A stretch of 64,000 nucleotides of DNA from Buxus sempervirens (taxonomy: Eukaryota; Streptophyta; Magnoliopsida; Buxales; Buxaceae). The notes beneath the pieces are model-generated. The model searched no databases. It worked only from the letters and a program-made list of their open reading frames with translations, and was not told the DNA's origin. How positions within the stretch are numbered: position 1 is the first letter of the stretch; each line of letters begins with the position of its first letter. The stretch is from assembly GCA_947561395.2 (NCBI GenBank), contig OX387182.1, positions 56,195,283 to 56,259,282 on the forward strand. Direction: 5' to 3'. Shown piece after piece: positions 9,785-24,195 of this stretch. The position numbers were made by a program, and so were the translations under genes.

Positions 9785-10533
9785 ATGGCTACCTGAAAGT
9801 GATTTTCTTGAATGGAACGTGACTAATGGTATCATGATTCATACTTTCTACCATTTTGGGTGAGAAATGCTGAAGATTATCACTACTATTCCTATTACCA
9901 GGAGCCTGTCTGGGGCTTGGTCCAATACGCTTGTTGGATTCGTCTTCTGTTAGCCTTTGGATTGGTCAAAACTTGTGTATAGCAGTTCATCCTCTCCTAA
10001 GATGAACAAATAGAAGTAATATTTTTCTGCTCTGTACTTATTAGAAATGCTTGTGATGTATCTTTTTTTCTTCTGAGTGCTGCTTAATTTGAGGAAATTG
10101 TTCCTCCACCATCATGGGGATGTAGATTGCTTGTCAGTATATTTGATATCAATTTGATACGAATGAATTGAATATAAAGTTGCAATTATCTGACCCTGTT
10201 TTTGCAAATATATATTTTGATAAATTCAATAAGCTTGCATTAGCATCTGTCACCAGTGTAGCAGCATCACTGAGATTATAGACCTTGCTTGCTTTGTGGA
10301 AAGACAAATAGACACAAAATTTTTCTTGTATAATTTCTCTTCCGCTAATGTAAAATGTGAAGTATGGAACATTACAGGATGCTCTCAAGCTATATGAAAT
10401 GTTGCTTTCAATGTCATACCTCTGAATCTTTGATAACAATTGAAGTTTAAACTGTACAATGGTGATAACTTGAGAAGGACAGCTGACTATGGAACTATAC
10501 TTGGTTGTTTGTGCATAAAGTTTTCTTTATGGG
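9785..10533. other. Convergent 3' region between two genes
   Basis: About 750 bases separate the stop codons of the glutaredoxin gene (+) and the ArfGAP gene (-). The stretch should hold both 3' UTRs. I see no other gene or repeat. Confidence 0.6.
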
Positions 10534-13500
10534 TTACTGACTGAGAGGAAGACATTCAAGCTCAATCTCCATGACTCCCCGTTCTACGTTCTGCAGCTTT
10601 AGAGTGACTTCTTGCTTTACCATCCCATCGACTAGTTTGATAATGCTGTCTCTTACTAGGGCATTGTCATGAGATGCCAGCCACTTCCCGAGCTGCATGG
10701 GCTCAGTGATGGTAGAGTTCTCATAAGCTTTGGCAGCATATAGCAAGGGTTGGATGTCAATTTCGGCTTCCCCCATGTAGTCATCTGCTTTGAATGTATC
10801 CTTGTCGTACACGAGCTGCAAACAAGATTTAAAAAAAAAAAGTGTATAGGAATTCAAAAGTGTCCATTTTGAGACCTAGGTTCGATTTGAGAACACCTTG
10901 GATCCAGTGACAAGTCCTTTCTACTGAACATGCTATGAACATCAGAATAGTCAAAGAGAGCAAACAAGCATAAGACAAAGCAACAATGATACAGCATATA
11001 ACTTATAGAAAATGTAACATGTCTACTTGAGATTCTTACATCCAGAATGTTGAAATTTATTACATATTGATGATGCCAAATATGCAGCTGAAAAATTCTG
11101 TGATGACAATGTCATAATATTTGGGTACCAGCTTGAAAACGGTTCACTATTATTAATTTTATTTTCCATCAAAATGGCTGTAAAAACATAATTGGATCAA
11201 TTAGTGAATATTTTGAATCTATTCTCAAGTAGTGAAAATTCAAAACGAAGTTCTGTATTCTGGCTGCAATGCTATCAACTAGAAGTGTTAATTATATGGT
11301 AGTGTGTGCTGAAAATTGCTGAATGCATTGAAGAACCTATGTTGGGAATAAAGATTTTATATACTTTATGTAGTTGGGATTTAGCCTAGAGTATTATAGA
11401 TGGCAGTCGCAGAAAGATATATGAAGCAAATAAGGGTCTTGGGAAGGAGTATGAGAAGAAAGAAGCTCAATAGAAGCACTTGTGAGAAAGAAGAGAAATA
11501 ACATGGATTAAACGGAGGGAGCAAATCAGTTCCACCCTTACAAACTGAGTTGCCAGGCATCTGTAACATTAAGGATGTGATCTGGTAGAAGTAAGGAGTT
11601 GGGCACAAACTTTCCTTAAATCATAATCTCTTAGTTGGAGTTATGAGCTGTAAAAAGGCCCCTCCAGCAAAGCCTTAATGATAGTTGGAAGCGCTGCCTA
11701 TTACTCTCTGTAACTGGTTTCTCAGTGGAGATTATACGTAACTGTTAATAAAACTCCACAGACGGAAACAATTCCTAGGAGGTCAAGAAAATAAGGAAGA
11801 AGAAACTGCTATCAACTTCATCAGCTCTTAGGGTTCTTTATTTTTTTTTTCGTTGTTGTTCTATTTCCTCATTTTAGTTCTATACCCTGATTGTTTATTG
11901 TTCATAAGATATACCGACTTACCAGCTTTAAAGGTGGGATGGGCTCTGGAATTGACAGCATTAACCGTTCATTCCAAACTGGGTTCAGGTTGTTTTTTAT
12001 GACGCGTGTCTTCATTGACTGCAATAAAGTTGGATGTCATTATCTTCTTGCTAGCTAAGCAGAATAGCAGAATAAAATCTATGAACTCTTTCACAAAAAG
12101 ACGAGGCTCACTTGGTTCCCCAGCGAGAGGATGACATAAGGATCACTGGTCAGCACGTCCCGGACAGCTAAGTTGGTTCCTTTCACAACATTGACCTTTA
12201 TCAATCCAACATATACGGTCATACCTGGCTGTAAAATTGATTCATATTAACAAATTAGTTCTAGTGAAAATCTAAACACTCTGTATATGGGAGATTCATC
12301 GGTCATTACCATCAAATTGCTTTTCATATAGGCTTTATGATCAGTCTCTTTTCTTCTCCAGCTGTTGCGAAATGCATGTCCTATTCCATGAATGCAGTGG
12401 CTGCCGGGTTGTTTCTCACATTGTTTCTTTTCATGCGATGGACCAGAATTATTGATCAAGGAATTTCTCTGCCAGGATGATGAGCTGGTACTAGTAGATG
12501 GAAGGGAGGGAATTATCTGTACATCAGATTTCAAAAATTGATGCAGCTCATATTTTCTCCTGAAGAGTCAAGAAATGGTATTCTGAGTCAGAACGATATA
12601 GTCTTTTTTGCATACAATCATGAAAAGCTGGTGTTTTATATTACCTAATAAAGTCGGACCTCTCCTCTATGGAGGAATCTGGTTTTGGTTTCCTGAGATC
12701 ATTAGGGATAAAAGCTTCATATTTCATGTTTGCTGCAGCGTTTCCACCCTTGTCAACCAAAGAATCAACTTGCTCATCTGTCCACTCGTCTAATTTCACC
12801 GATAGAACCTGTGGCAAAAGAATTGAATATGCAATTCATGTTTGTAAAGAGTCTAAAGACACAACCTCTGCTATGTCAGGTACTTATATGTCAAAAAGAA
12901 TTAAGAAATCATCCTAATAAAAAGAAAGGGCTATCCCTGTGCACGAGGCTCCTGCCATTGCACCGGGTTGGGGAGTGTCTGATAACAATGCAAATAAAGC
13001 ACACAATCATATGACAGACGTGAATGCTCTATAGCAGGTGCATTTATGAATGGGTTTTGTGGTTGTGACACATTCAGTTTCTCTGTAAAAATAGAAGTGA
13101 TTATATTCCCAGAAAATTTCCTTAAGATGGTTCACATCATGACAACATCCACAGTTGCTATCTTATTAATTCCTCTTCGTACTCCACTGACAATGTCTGT
13201 TACTAACATTGTGATTGTCTGATTCCAAGTCATTAGCCCAATCAGATTCTCCCTTTGAGATCTCCATTACTCTGGTGAAATTTGTGTGTGAGTATTTACG
13301 TCAAATTCTGTTATGAAGTTGTTTAACTTTGCCATTGATTGAGTACTACTTTGCTGTGCATCATTCACTGTTCTATGAGTTTAGGTCAATTAGTTGGGAG
13401 ATCTACATGGTACTGGACTTGGGAGATCTACATGGTACTGGACTCCTTTTTGTCTCAATAATTGTAGAGCTTGTTGACAATATTAAGATCATGGAATATT

Positions 13501-16500
13501 ATTTTGTTTTTTCTCACACTGTCAGTATCACTTGTCATCCTGCTTAAATAGGGAAAATTTCTTCACACACCGTAGCAATATCACTTGTCATCCTCCTTTA
13601 AGTTTGGAGATTTTCTGGTACAGTTGAAATGTCCATTTTAAGCAGTGAGCCTGCAAATTGGTCATGATTACTCTGTTTTACCTCAGTTGGTAAACCTCTA
13701 TGGGTTTTTCACCTTTCATCTTAGGTGAAATGTCAGCCTTCCTCAAGCCACCTTGAGATATTGATTGGTTACCTCCTTGCTAGTTGGTTGTTCCTTTCAG
13801 CATGAATACCCATGTAAAAAGTATTGAATTTCCCAGTATTTCTTCTTAAGCTCTGAATTCTGCAAGGTTTTCCTATAATCATGAGATATCTTTTATAAAA
13901 ATTTAATTATTAACCATTGATTTGGTCAAAACTTGACAAAAATTGAAGATTTTATTAAGATGGCAGCAGAAAAATAAAAAGAAAGATGACGGGCAGTTTG
14001 TTTGCCCTAGGGAGGACAAAAACATATGGTGCAAAGAGGAACTACAAAACACCCCAATGTAACCATCCCCTAACAGCAAGGTTCCCCAAGAAATTCCTGC
14101 CTGATATTTGATGAGCTAAACTGGATCTGTAAAGGAATGAGATATTCAGCCTATAGACACATGATTACACAAACTGTGAGGGTTTGTGTTTGCAGAAAAG
14201 AGTTTTTATCCAATTTTGTCTCTAATTAACATTTCTATGAATTATAGGTCTATAGGATGAATCTATATTTGAGAATTTTGGTGTTGGAATCGGATCATTA
14301 TATTTTCATGTACCAAATCCAGATCCAGTCAGACTACTCGAAAGAGGTGTGCTTACAGCCGGAGGCAAATGCATCATTGAGGAAATAATAACAAACGCAA
14401 CAAAGAATGCCTCATCTCACTTGGTTGGCTGGGGTTGGTAACATGAATCCTATTCCAAAATTGAAATCTGTTGAATACAAAATTGTCAGCTGGATTTTAC
14501 ACATTTGAAACAAGTCTAATCAACTCTACTCAGTTCATTTTCTTATGTCCTTTTGTATCCATTAAATTGAATCATCTCACACCTTCTCACAGGTATATAT
14601 AGGTTTAATCCTAATTCTTTTATGTTGAAACCTTTTTTCCCTTTGTTTTTTATTAGTGATGATGATATAACTCCAGATATCTTGTTCTCAGCTATATTCA
14701 TCCTCTGAGTGTGTAGCTTCATAATTCCTTTACATTCTACTCCAGACATCATAGCAGATCTAATAGTTTTCCTGCAAATTTGGTTTCACCATAGCAGGTC
14801 TAATTATAGAGCAACTTTGTAGAAGGTTTCTATGGCCTGGACCTAGCATGAACATAAATTTAGCTTTGGTTAATTAGTTCCAGATCTGTACCTCATTAGA
14901 AGAAGGTAGCTTGAGAGACTGATCAACAGTCAAATGTGGGACCTAGCAGCCACCTTGCAGCATGTTTGGTACCTAATCACTTCTCAACCTTCTCTTTGGG
15001 TTGAATGGAGTAAATTGCACCTCATCAAACACAGAAATTTCTGAGCAATCAAGATCTCTGGTTGGTGTACTTGGGTTTGGAGAAAGATCCTCAGAGATAG
15101 GTTTCATGCTCTTTTATGAAGCACCATGTTTACCATGGTTCAAGCCCTTGGCTTTGGCTGGATACTTGGCACCCCCAGAACCCTTTAATCCAAATGTATG
15201 GTGCTATAATAACGTATTAATTAGGCCTCCTTCTTGACACTAAAGTTGCTGCAATTAGAGTGGACAAAGAATGGGACACACCGTTGACACTGAAGTTGTT
15301 TTGTTCTCCTGATTTATTGGAAATTTGGTAGGACTCCATCTCTTGGCTAGGAGTTCACTCTCCAGTATATATATATATATGTACATATATATGTATGTAT
15401 ATGTATGAGAAAAGAAGTACATGATCTATCTAGAACCACCAAGAAGGGGGATGAAGAAAAATTGGTTACATTTGGAACTCTCACCATATCAAGATGTGCT
15501 CCCTGCCAAGCCAACTCAGAACCATATAACATCTGTTATTTCAATGCTACCACAGCCCCCAAGTGAGGTCAGTAAGTCTTGAGGAAAAATTGCAGTAATC
15601 GAGTATCAGCAATTGGCATATCGAATTTCATTGGATGATCAATTACTCTCAGGGGACAAAACTTTGCTCACGCATTAAGAAGGCTTCTTTTGCAGTGATA
15701 GTCTACCATTTGTAAAAGTAAAGGAACCTCCAGATTTTACAGAAGAAGTTCAAACCTGCCGATGAGGTCTCCCAATGCATCTTGATGGATATTAGATTCA
15801 AATAACCCCAATTCCTTGGAGGTAATCAAAGATACTCCTTCAAACAGAGCTTTCTTTGATCATTGGAGCATCCAACCTTGGTTTGGTTTTCAAATCAGAA
15901 GCAAGAGAGGAATCAATATGAACGCATCTATGGTTTGAGCCTGTTATATCGCTAATGTACTTTTGCTTTGAGTCCTACTCATAGTACTTACATTTCTTTG
16001 GTAAGGCATCATATTACCTTTCTTCGCTTGTAAATTCTATAACTCACAGCTTTTATAGAAATGGCATACTTGCTTGCATTCCAAAAAGGAAAAAAAAATG
16101 AATAAGAGAAAGCTGTCCTATAAAATTTTCGTTCAGCTTGAGTGGTATATATTGTTCAGGTAACACTATCAATGCACCTTTGCACTTAAGTCATCCAGAA
16201 TTACAATATCCTTCTTAAAGTCACTCTTCTTATGCATAATTGATCTCACATAACACATTTGGGATGACCAATCCTTCGGAAAGGGACAATTTTGCTCATA
16301 CTTGTTTGGCACGTATCTTTTAACATTAAGATCTGGTCTCTTGGGCCATTTTTCCTCCTTCCTTCAAGATGCAACACGCTTATTACTCTGCCTCATCAAC
16401 ATTCCTTTAAATATTTAGACAAGCAAAGTTGCTGCTTAGAGAATTCTTGCACATGTATTTGAGCTCCTAGGCATTTCCTCCTCATTTATCATTAAATGAT

Positions 16501-19500
16501 AATAGAGAAGATAATGCTTTCAATATAGCAAAAGGGGAGTCGTCTCTTAGACAAAGTTGGAATGCGAATAAGAATGAGAAAACTGATTTTCAGATGGTGG
16601 TATAGAAACTGATCAAATTTGATGGGGTACAAGAATAAAGATCAGAGTTCAGTCACTCAAAGTGTTCGCTTCAAATGGTTGATAATGAATAATGTAAATT
16701 ATGTAATAGAAATTTGTCTCCCACTCCAAGAAGCATGCTTAGTTTCAGTGATGGATGGATGACGGTACATTCTCTTAAAAATTTATATTATGTGCTTCTC
16801 TCATTGAGCAAAACAACAGAAGAAGTCAGAGTCAATATTTGAGGATCCAAGCAAAGCCCTGTCTGAACAGTTGTCAACTTAATGATCTACAAGGTGGTTA
16901 AGAAGAATGTAAAATAAGGCATCCATCAATATGGCTGCTATAACATCAGTTTGACAATCTATTGTGGAAGCCAAATTTATGATTAAGTGAAGATGTCAAT
17001 GTGCAGTTGAGAAGACTGAAAAGGAACAATCATGGGACAACACCTCCAAAAAATCCTACAAGCTTGTCTTTTGGGCAGTGGACCTTGATGCATCCATCCA
17101 TAGGGTCCAACATGGTCATACTTTTCCATGTAGCAAACCAAGATCTATTCAAATCTTTTCAGAAGCGATGAGCTTACATGAAGGCAATGAGAAAAAAGGC
17201 CTCTCAAAGAGATCATAGCTGAATAGGTTTATGAAGTTTAGATTTTACTATTTATGGTTATTACAGTAATTTCTATTTACATGTGGTAAAGCTCTATGTT
17301 AGGGTGGGCAATAAGTCGAGTTTTACGGGCAAGGACTTTCAATTGATTTATTGGATCCTGGTTACAAGTTCTATGCTAGTGATCCATGAAGAGTCACTTG
17401 GAACCATCTGATACTTTAAGTGTTGACTGAATGTAGTAAGCATTTTTCTACTACAATAGATCCTTGAAATTATTAAGGATTATAAAGCACTATAAACAAA
17501 CATCACAGATGCAATGACTTATTTGATAGACGTTCTTTGGACAGAACACACGAAAATATGTACAAAGTACCTTGTACTAGTTTAGTTAGCAGGTTCTTGA
17601 TTTCCTATCAAACTCAGTTCTATTTTTTTCTCTTCCATAAAATGGCTGATTAAATTGTAAACAAGAGGAAAAAGTTAAACATGATTGTAGACTATTCTTT
17701 TGAATGAAGAAAAATGGTTCAAAATTTGTACCTTTGATATATGCACTCCGAGGCTTCTATGGACGCCAGAACACTTGATACAAATAAATACTCCAAGACT
17801 TAAGGACCTGAAATTGACCAATTGATTTAACCAGGATGCACTGTGAAAGAAAACAAGGCACCAAATAACAACGAGATTCAAGTAAGGGTGCATTTAAAAT
17901 TTTCTTAGATCAGAAATTTGACATGGAAAAAATGAAATAGAAAAGTTGCTCCAGGTGTGGATCACTAATATGATCCCTAATTTTTTAGTATTGGAAAGGA
18001 TGTGAATATTTATGCAAATAGGTAATCCTGCAACTTTTGTTGCAGGATATATGAATTAATGCTTAATCTCAAAATGAATGGAAGCTTTCAATCTATCCCC
18101 TTTCACATCTTATTAGTTTTATAATCTAGGAATCTTACACTACAGTCAATTTTTATTGGTAAGTTTCAAGTGAAATTTCTGATCATTACGAATCAAATAT
18201 TGAAAGTGTCAATAGTTTGGACAGCCACTCATGTTAATTTTACAAGTTTACTCTCTTTAACCCAGTATACTCGTTAAGCCTAGATAAATTGTCCCTAATC
18301 TAGGAAAGATGGTGAAATGCATGATTACTTAATGTTGAAAACAATAGAGGATAATCACCTTAAGGCCTGGTGAGCTGCAGTTGAATGCTGAGATAAAGCT
18401 AAAAATAAAGTTTAATGGTGAATGAAGAGAAAATTCAAAGGTTCCCTCAAAGGAAAGGAAGTTTAAGACATCCAGAAACTCAACTGAAATGCAAGTAAAG
18501 GCACCTCCTCTATCAGTATGAACATGTTCCTTTATACTGGTACTTTTTATAGTCAATTAAGAGAGTAATTTTCCTTAAAAATAACTATTGAACCCCTATT
18601 CACATCAAATCAGTTAGAAAATCCATGTAAGTAATAGGATTATCATGATGTAAAAGAACTACATTTTGTTTTGCACCCAAATAAACACTTGATTTTTTTG
18701 ACTGTTCATACGTCTATGTGTGTTTGTTGGGATGCTCAAAATTAGGTAGCAAAACTTAGGTGAATGTGGAAGCAATGAAGTTTGATTGAGGTGACAAAAG
18801 ATGTTGTAAAAACATAGAAAAATGTAATGATTGCAAAAATCCAGGCTTAGTTAGGCTTGGCTTGGACTCCAATAGAATTTATGGGCCTTGGCTTGGTTAG
18901 GATTCTTAGGCCCAAAAGCCAAGGTGAGGTCAGGTGGGGTAGGTACAAATTTATGCCTTTGATAGTAATATGTTGTATATTTCTTATTGAGCATCTAAAG
19001 CAAGGTCCCTGAAGTTGAGGATTCACAATAGACTAATCCTTCGCATTTTGTGTAAAATGGCTGCACTTGACATGAACCTGGAATTTAATGTTGGAAACCT
19101 GAAAATATTTCCATCAGACCAAGTGATGGACCCTTTTTTCAAGATATATAATGTTACCAATTTATGGATAATGTAATATTATCATTCACACATTCCTAAA
19201 GAAGGACGGCAATTCTAGGTCTGGCAAGTCATGCTGATTCGCAATAGCTTTGCAAAGCCCAAAAAAATTTCAGGGCAGAGCTTTAGCTAGCAATGTACTA
19301 ACCCCGCCTAGTTTCATTGTGGACATGCTGATATACTATATTTCTTGTGCATCTCTAGAACATTAGTAGTATTTCATTTTTTCCAAAGAACGGCAAAGTA
19401 ATTGCTAAATGTAATTCTCTAATACACTCACATATCCATGGATTTTATGGGGTGGTGATTCCTTTGGTAGGAAATGATTGGGAAGATACAATTTTCTGTG

Positions 19501-22500
19501 ATCAAGTGGGAAAAAGAATGAGAATAGAGTGGATTATGTAGAAGAATTAATGATCTTTTCTCTTCCATATTATTCCATACATGAACTACGATGCAACCTG
19601 AACAGTAGGTTACTCTCCTGTTACTTGCACTCAATCCCTTAATTACTTGCCAATTGCAAAACCAACTCACAATGACAATCATAGAAATTTGATATTTGAT
19701 GTATCAAAAATTTAATTACTACTGCATGATATTGAGGTTGTATAATAAATCATGGAACACACTGAAATTTGAACTATAAAGATGATATATCAGAGGGTGC
19801 TGACTGAAATATGTTAACAAATGGCCATACAAGTCACTAAATAGCAAATAGTATAATTTTCCATGTATTGTATTGGTCAATTAAAATGGCATGCATGTAT
19901 TGTCTAAACCAAATTTTGTTACTTTTAAAGAACTATCATCATAAACAAAGCTATTTCAGCCCCAACTTAATTCCTGATACGCCCAAGTAATTTGTTATTT
20001 AATGCCTGAATATAATGTATGTAGATAAGTTTGCTTTAATGTGACCATACCACCATCATTTGTACAATAATTTCATAACCTTTTTCCAACATTTACAAAA
20101 CCATCAAAAATTGTAATTTGGAAGATGTTAAGCCAAAATAATTAACAGAAACCATAAGCAACCTAATGAAGCCAAAATACTTGATTAACAGAAGCCATAA
20201 GCAATCTAATGAATTAAGTATCTGAAAGAATTTGCCAAGAAAATAATGATAGTACTTCAATAATAAAGGGAAATAAAAATTTACTTAGAGAAACCAAGGT
20301 GATAAAAAAAATGGAAAAAAACACGATAACAGTAGTAATTCCTGGCAAGTCAGATACTTACACCCATTTTGGATCTGGAGACCCACAGTCTGCACAAACC
20401 CTATTCCCTGATTGACTTAATAAATCTTCCAACCTTCCTTGTGGGCCTGATAAATGGAAAAACTGAATGTGTCAATTTTACTCAATTATGAAGCCTACAC
20501 TTTCAAGAGATACAAAAAGGATAAATTTTCTCCAATGAAATGAAAAATAGCAAAGATATAATAATACAGGCAGAAAGTTGTATTATTCTATGCGAAAGGT
20601 GCATGATAACAGAGTTTTCCTCAACAATGAAGTTCATTTAAGATTTAAAAATTTTTAAGAGATGTTATCTAGCCGTTATGTGGGAGCTCTAGAGGCGAGT
20701 TTGTATGAATGAAGCCTTCTTTGATGAAGAACTTCGGGTTTTTGAGTGATTAAGTGAAGTATAAATGTAACTGGTAATTGAAGTTTCTAAGAGATTAAAG
20801 GAGAAAATAAAGTATGAAAAAACCAACCAAATGAAATGGCATGATTATCCAGGGAATGCACAAGGCAGGTTAGTAGGCCAATTAGTGTCAGTACTGATAA
20901 TTAATATGGCTTGTGAATGAGAATTTTTAAGTACAGGGATAAAGTTACCTTTAGATGATTTTCGGCCTTCTGTTTGGCAACTCCAACTTGTTGATGGGTC
21001 CGAACGCAAGAGATCTAAGAGACAAGACCCTGATTTTACCAATATTATAAAGTTTATTACTTCATAATCATGAATGAACTTAGACTTCATTGCTGGCAAT
21101 AAAATGATATATGAACTCTTTCTCTTCTTTTATAAATAAACCATCATTAACCAGAACTGAGCAGTAAGCAATCATAAACAAAGTGAGATGAACACAAAAG
21201 ATGTTATACTGACTCAAGCTGAGGAAATAAAATACATGCCACTGAAAGAAAAGGGTAAAGCTTAGGTAAATCACTTAAAGTCGAAAGCCAAATAATTGGT
21301 TCGAAAGGGAGAACTGTTCATTGAAAGTGGCTTCTAAAGGTATTCTGATTCTTCTTGAGATGAATAGCATTTATTAGCACATGGTCCAAGCTCAATTGAA
21401 CTTGCAGACCTAGTCAAATTCTAATGTTCTTGCTTGACGCATAGGGTATGGGTAACTTTTCTCCTTACTGTTATATCATTTTAAGCCCTTTTTTTTTTAC
21501 AGATAAATAACACAGCTTTATTTACAACATTCAAGGAGTATAGCAGGAAAAGGAAGCAAGAAAACTAAGTTAATCCTTACTCTCTTGAAAGAGATAACAG
21601 AAATAGGGGAAAACCACTGATACAAGGCCAAGAATACACACCAAGAAAAATCTGAAAACCACAGACAATAATGTTAAAGTGTTTCCTTCCCCAAAACCAT
21701 AACAATGCTAAACAGTACCCTTCTTAGCTAAAGAATCTGCAAAGAGAATACTTAGATACCTCAAGAATTTGGCTCTTTTTACCAACTTGATGTTGATAAA
21801 TCCGTGGATCTAAAAATTAATTTTGGAAAATTGCACCCCCTCAAACTAAAGGTCATCCAACTGCCTGTTTTCCAAGAGGAAGAGTGGTAAAGTCCCATGT
21901 ATCATTCTGTCTTCTCCTTAGATAAGTTAACATGGTCAATTTGATTCCCATATGACTGACACACATAGCTGAACCCATTAAATGTCACCCAGTTTCTAGC
22001 AGAAATCAATACTATTACTTGTTCCGTTCCTTATATCAACAGTGAATACAAGCCAATGCCCGAGAAAAATTGTTCTTGTCCGGCAACTAAATTGCCTAAA
22101 ACCAAGAACTCTCCTATTCTTAGCTTCTCCTGCTCTGATTTCTACCACGTAACAACCTAGATTATCCTTTCTAACATCCACTTCTGAGTGTTAAGACCTC
22201 ATTGGTGTGCCCTTCAACATTCTCCAATTTAATTTTCACTATCACTCCATACAAACTTCAAAAAAGTCTCATATCACAATTTAGGGGAATGGAAATCATC
22301 CACAACCATTGTATGGACAATGGCCTTGTGATTGGTCCATTGCATTTGAAAAGAAATGACGAACTAAATATGTGTCTCGTTGTACGTGTGGTTGCACAAT
22401 CCTCGTATTAGAAGATGTGCGCTCAATTCAGGGACAAAAATCACAGGTCTTCTAAAGTCCACGATAAATTCTCATTCGAACAGTGTGTCAAAAACTTTTC

Positions 22501-22752
22501 AATCCAATCATATTTCCTGGTTTTCTTAGCATAAATAAATTTATATACAAATCAAGGTTTATCAACTCCCTAAAATTCACATGCTTATCTGCTTTCTAAC
22601 ATAAATACAACTCTCCACCATTTGGAAGTATATAGAAACAGAGGGAAAAAAGGGAATACCAGAACAATTGAAATCCTTCCTCAAAAAGGATTAAAAAAGA
22701 AGAATATACCTGACACATTATTAGAATTGGTGTTCTTAGTTGGGGTAGACAT
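10534..22752 (-). CDS. AGD12: ArfGAP and C2 domain protein (AGD11/12/13 type)
   Basis: The protein activates GTP hydrolysis on Arf GTPases in vesicle traffic, and its C2 domain is expected to bind membrane phosphoinositides. Eight coding exons with GT-AG borders join in frame: 22752-22710, 20446-20362, 17807-17732, 12808-12645, 12559-12310, 12228-12112, 12018-11923 and 10815-10534, giving 370 residues (Arabidopsis relatives are about 335-385). The zinc finger has C32, C35, C52 and C55, with the arginine finger R60 in [13 protein letters not shown] basic linker ([16 protein letters not shown]) precedes the C2 domain from about residue 207 ([29 protein letters not shown]). The end is [20 protein letters not shown]. 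An in-frame ATG at 22770 would add six residues. Introns reach 4.9 kb. The gene looks intact. Confidence 0.93.
12809..17731 (-). other. Large ArfGAP intron (4.9 kb)
   Basis: It separates the zinc-finger exon from the following exon. It contains a 25-bp tandem duplication at about 13396-13443 (GGGAGATCTACATGGTACTG twice) and AT/GT-rich microsatellite-like sequence at 15365-15410. Stretches around 14990-15240 and 15430-15800 have more balanced base composition and short open frames on both strands, possibly relics of old elements. I could not assign them to a family. Confidence 0.6.
17808..20361 (-). other. ArfGAP intron (2.55 kb)
   Basis: This lies between the coding exons ending [12 protein letters not shown] and beginning SLSLGVF. 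It is AT-rich with no recognised gene. A segment at about 18840-18950 rich in GGCTTGG/CCAAG words could be a worn element end, but no terminal repeat or duplication was found. Confidence 0.55.
20447..22709 (-). other. ArfGAP first coding intron (2.26 kb)
   Basis: It splits the glycine codon after NNVS in the N-terminal coding exon. It is AT-rich and I see no gene, domain or defined repeat in it. Confidence 0.55.
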
Positions 22753-22770
22753 CTCTAACCCCAGTCTCAT

Positions 22771-23165
22771 ACCCAGATCATGAAAAATCACTGCAATCTG
22801 AGAGTAAGCATCTCTTCAGCTTCCCTCTGCATCAAATAGAAAATTAATCAACCTTTTGCAACACATATATGATGAAAACAGACAAACAAACGTGAATTTC
22901 AACAAACCCCAGAGCTTAAAAACCAGAAACGAGATTAAAATAAATGGATGTTCCCAGATTGAAATTCTAACAGAAACAACCGCAGGGAAAAAGAAACCTA
23001 GCAATTAAACACACACACACACACAAAAAGGGAACCATACCTTGAGAAATTTGTAGGATTCATGGAATATTATGCCTCAAAGATGTATACACTTTATAGA
23101 AATTGATGTATTTGAAAAGATTGTAAAAACCCTGAAGAATCTAAATCTGTCTTTTTCTCTCATTT
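22771..23165 (-). promoter_or_regulatory. Probable spliced 5' leader of the ArfGAP gene with short uORFs
   Basis: On the minus strand a likely acceptor (TTTGATGCAG) ends at about 22827 and a likely donor (CTCAAG|GTATGG) sits at about 23041, so a leader exon probably starts above 23041. Between the acceptor and the main ATG lie two tiny upstream frames: ATG at about 22812 (seven codons, MLTLRLQ then stop) and ATG at about 22782 (four codons, MIWV), whose stop TGA overlaps the ATGA of the first in-frame ATG at 22770. The exon limits are inferred from splice motifs only. Confidence 0.45.
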
Positions 23166-24195
23166 AATTTCGATTACTAAATGCTTCTCCTTTCCTTCTT
23201 ATTTTCGCAATCCAAAAAATCGCCAGTTCCATAAAAATGGTCAACCAAGAATTTGTGAGCAAGAAAATGAAAAGCAAATGGAAAAGGGTAGTTGGAATGG
23301 AAAGAAAGTTGGCCGTTGGTTAATTTGCTAAATTTAAATATTAAATGCACGCCCTGTGCCATTAAACCGCTGCTCTTCATTGTTGGTTAAATCGTCATTG
23401 TCCCTTTTGCTGCAGTGCCCGTCGTCCCCACATCATCACCTTCCAAAAAACTAAAAAATAAAAAATGGAGCCCACCCAACCTTCAATTTCTAGGAAAAAG
23501 ATATTGATGAACTTCGAAGTCAAAAACCATTCCAACAAGACAGGTTAAGATTGTGACGGTTGGACGGCCGCAAAGCATCATGATATTTATATCAACAAGA
23601 TTAAAACCTATTATCATCAAATTAAGATGAGAGTGCTACTAATTTGTTTTCGGTTAAGACATTTCGAACCGTTTAAATTGTTTTTAATACAAGTTGACAG
23701 CTCCTTACTGAATCTGTCATCTTTGTAGAAATGAGGGTGATGGATATGCATTCATACCACCTGTATGCCTGATTGAAAAAAATTACATGTAAAATAAAAC
23801 CTTATAAAATTCAAGAATAAGAAATTTATATTCAATTAAACTTCATATAAATTGATTTTATTTTTAAACCTTGTGATAATACAAAAATCTTATGGATTTT
23901 TAAAATTATTCAAAAATAAAATATATTGTAAATTACAATAACTATGTCCTCTGATTTAATAATTAAAAATCGGTTGCTAAAAAATGAAAAAAAAAATGTG
24001 AACTTATAGACCAAGTAGGGGACCTTTGTTGAAACTGATAGCTTAGAAACAAATCCCCGCATATCATTCTATTTGGATGGTCAGGCATGGAAAAGACTAG
24101 CACTCAAGTGGCTTGCAATGATGAATCAATGGTCATTTTTCCTCCTCTTTTCCTATAGTCGGCACTGATAAATTATTGTACACTTTTTCATTTAG

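Noticed and set aside
9253-9835. Minus-strand open frames of 68 and 170 codons across the glutaredoxin gene
   Set aside because: They are antisense shadows of the conserved glutaredoxin coding sequence; their products show no domain.
18840-18960. Another short hAT element in an ArfGAP intron
   Set aside because: It has GGCTTGG/CCAAG-rich words, but no terminal inverted repeats or 8-bp duplication could be found.
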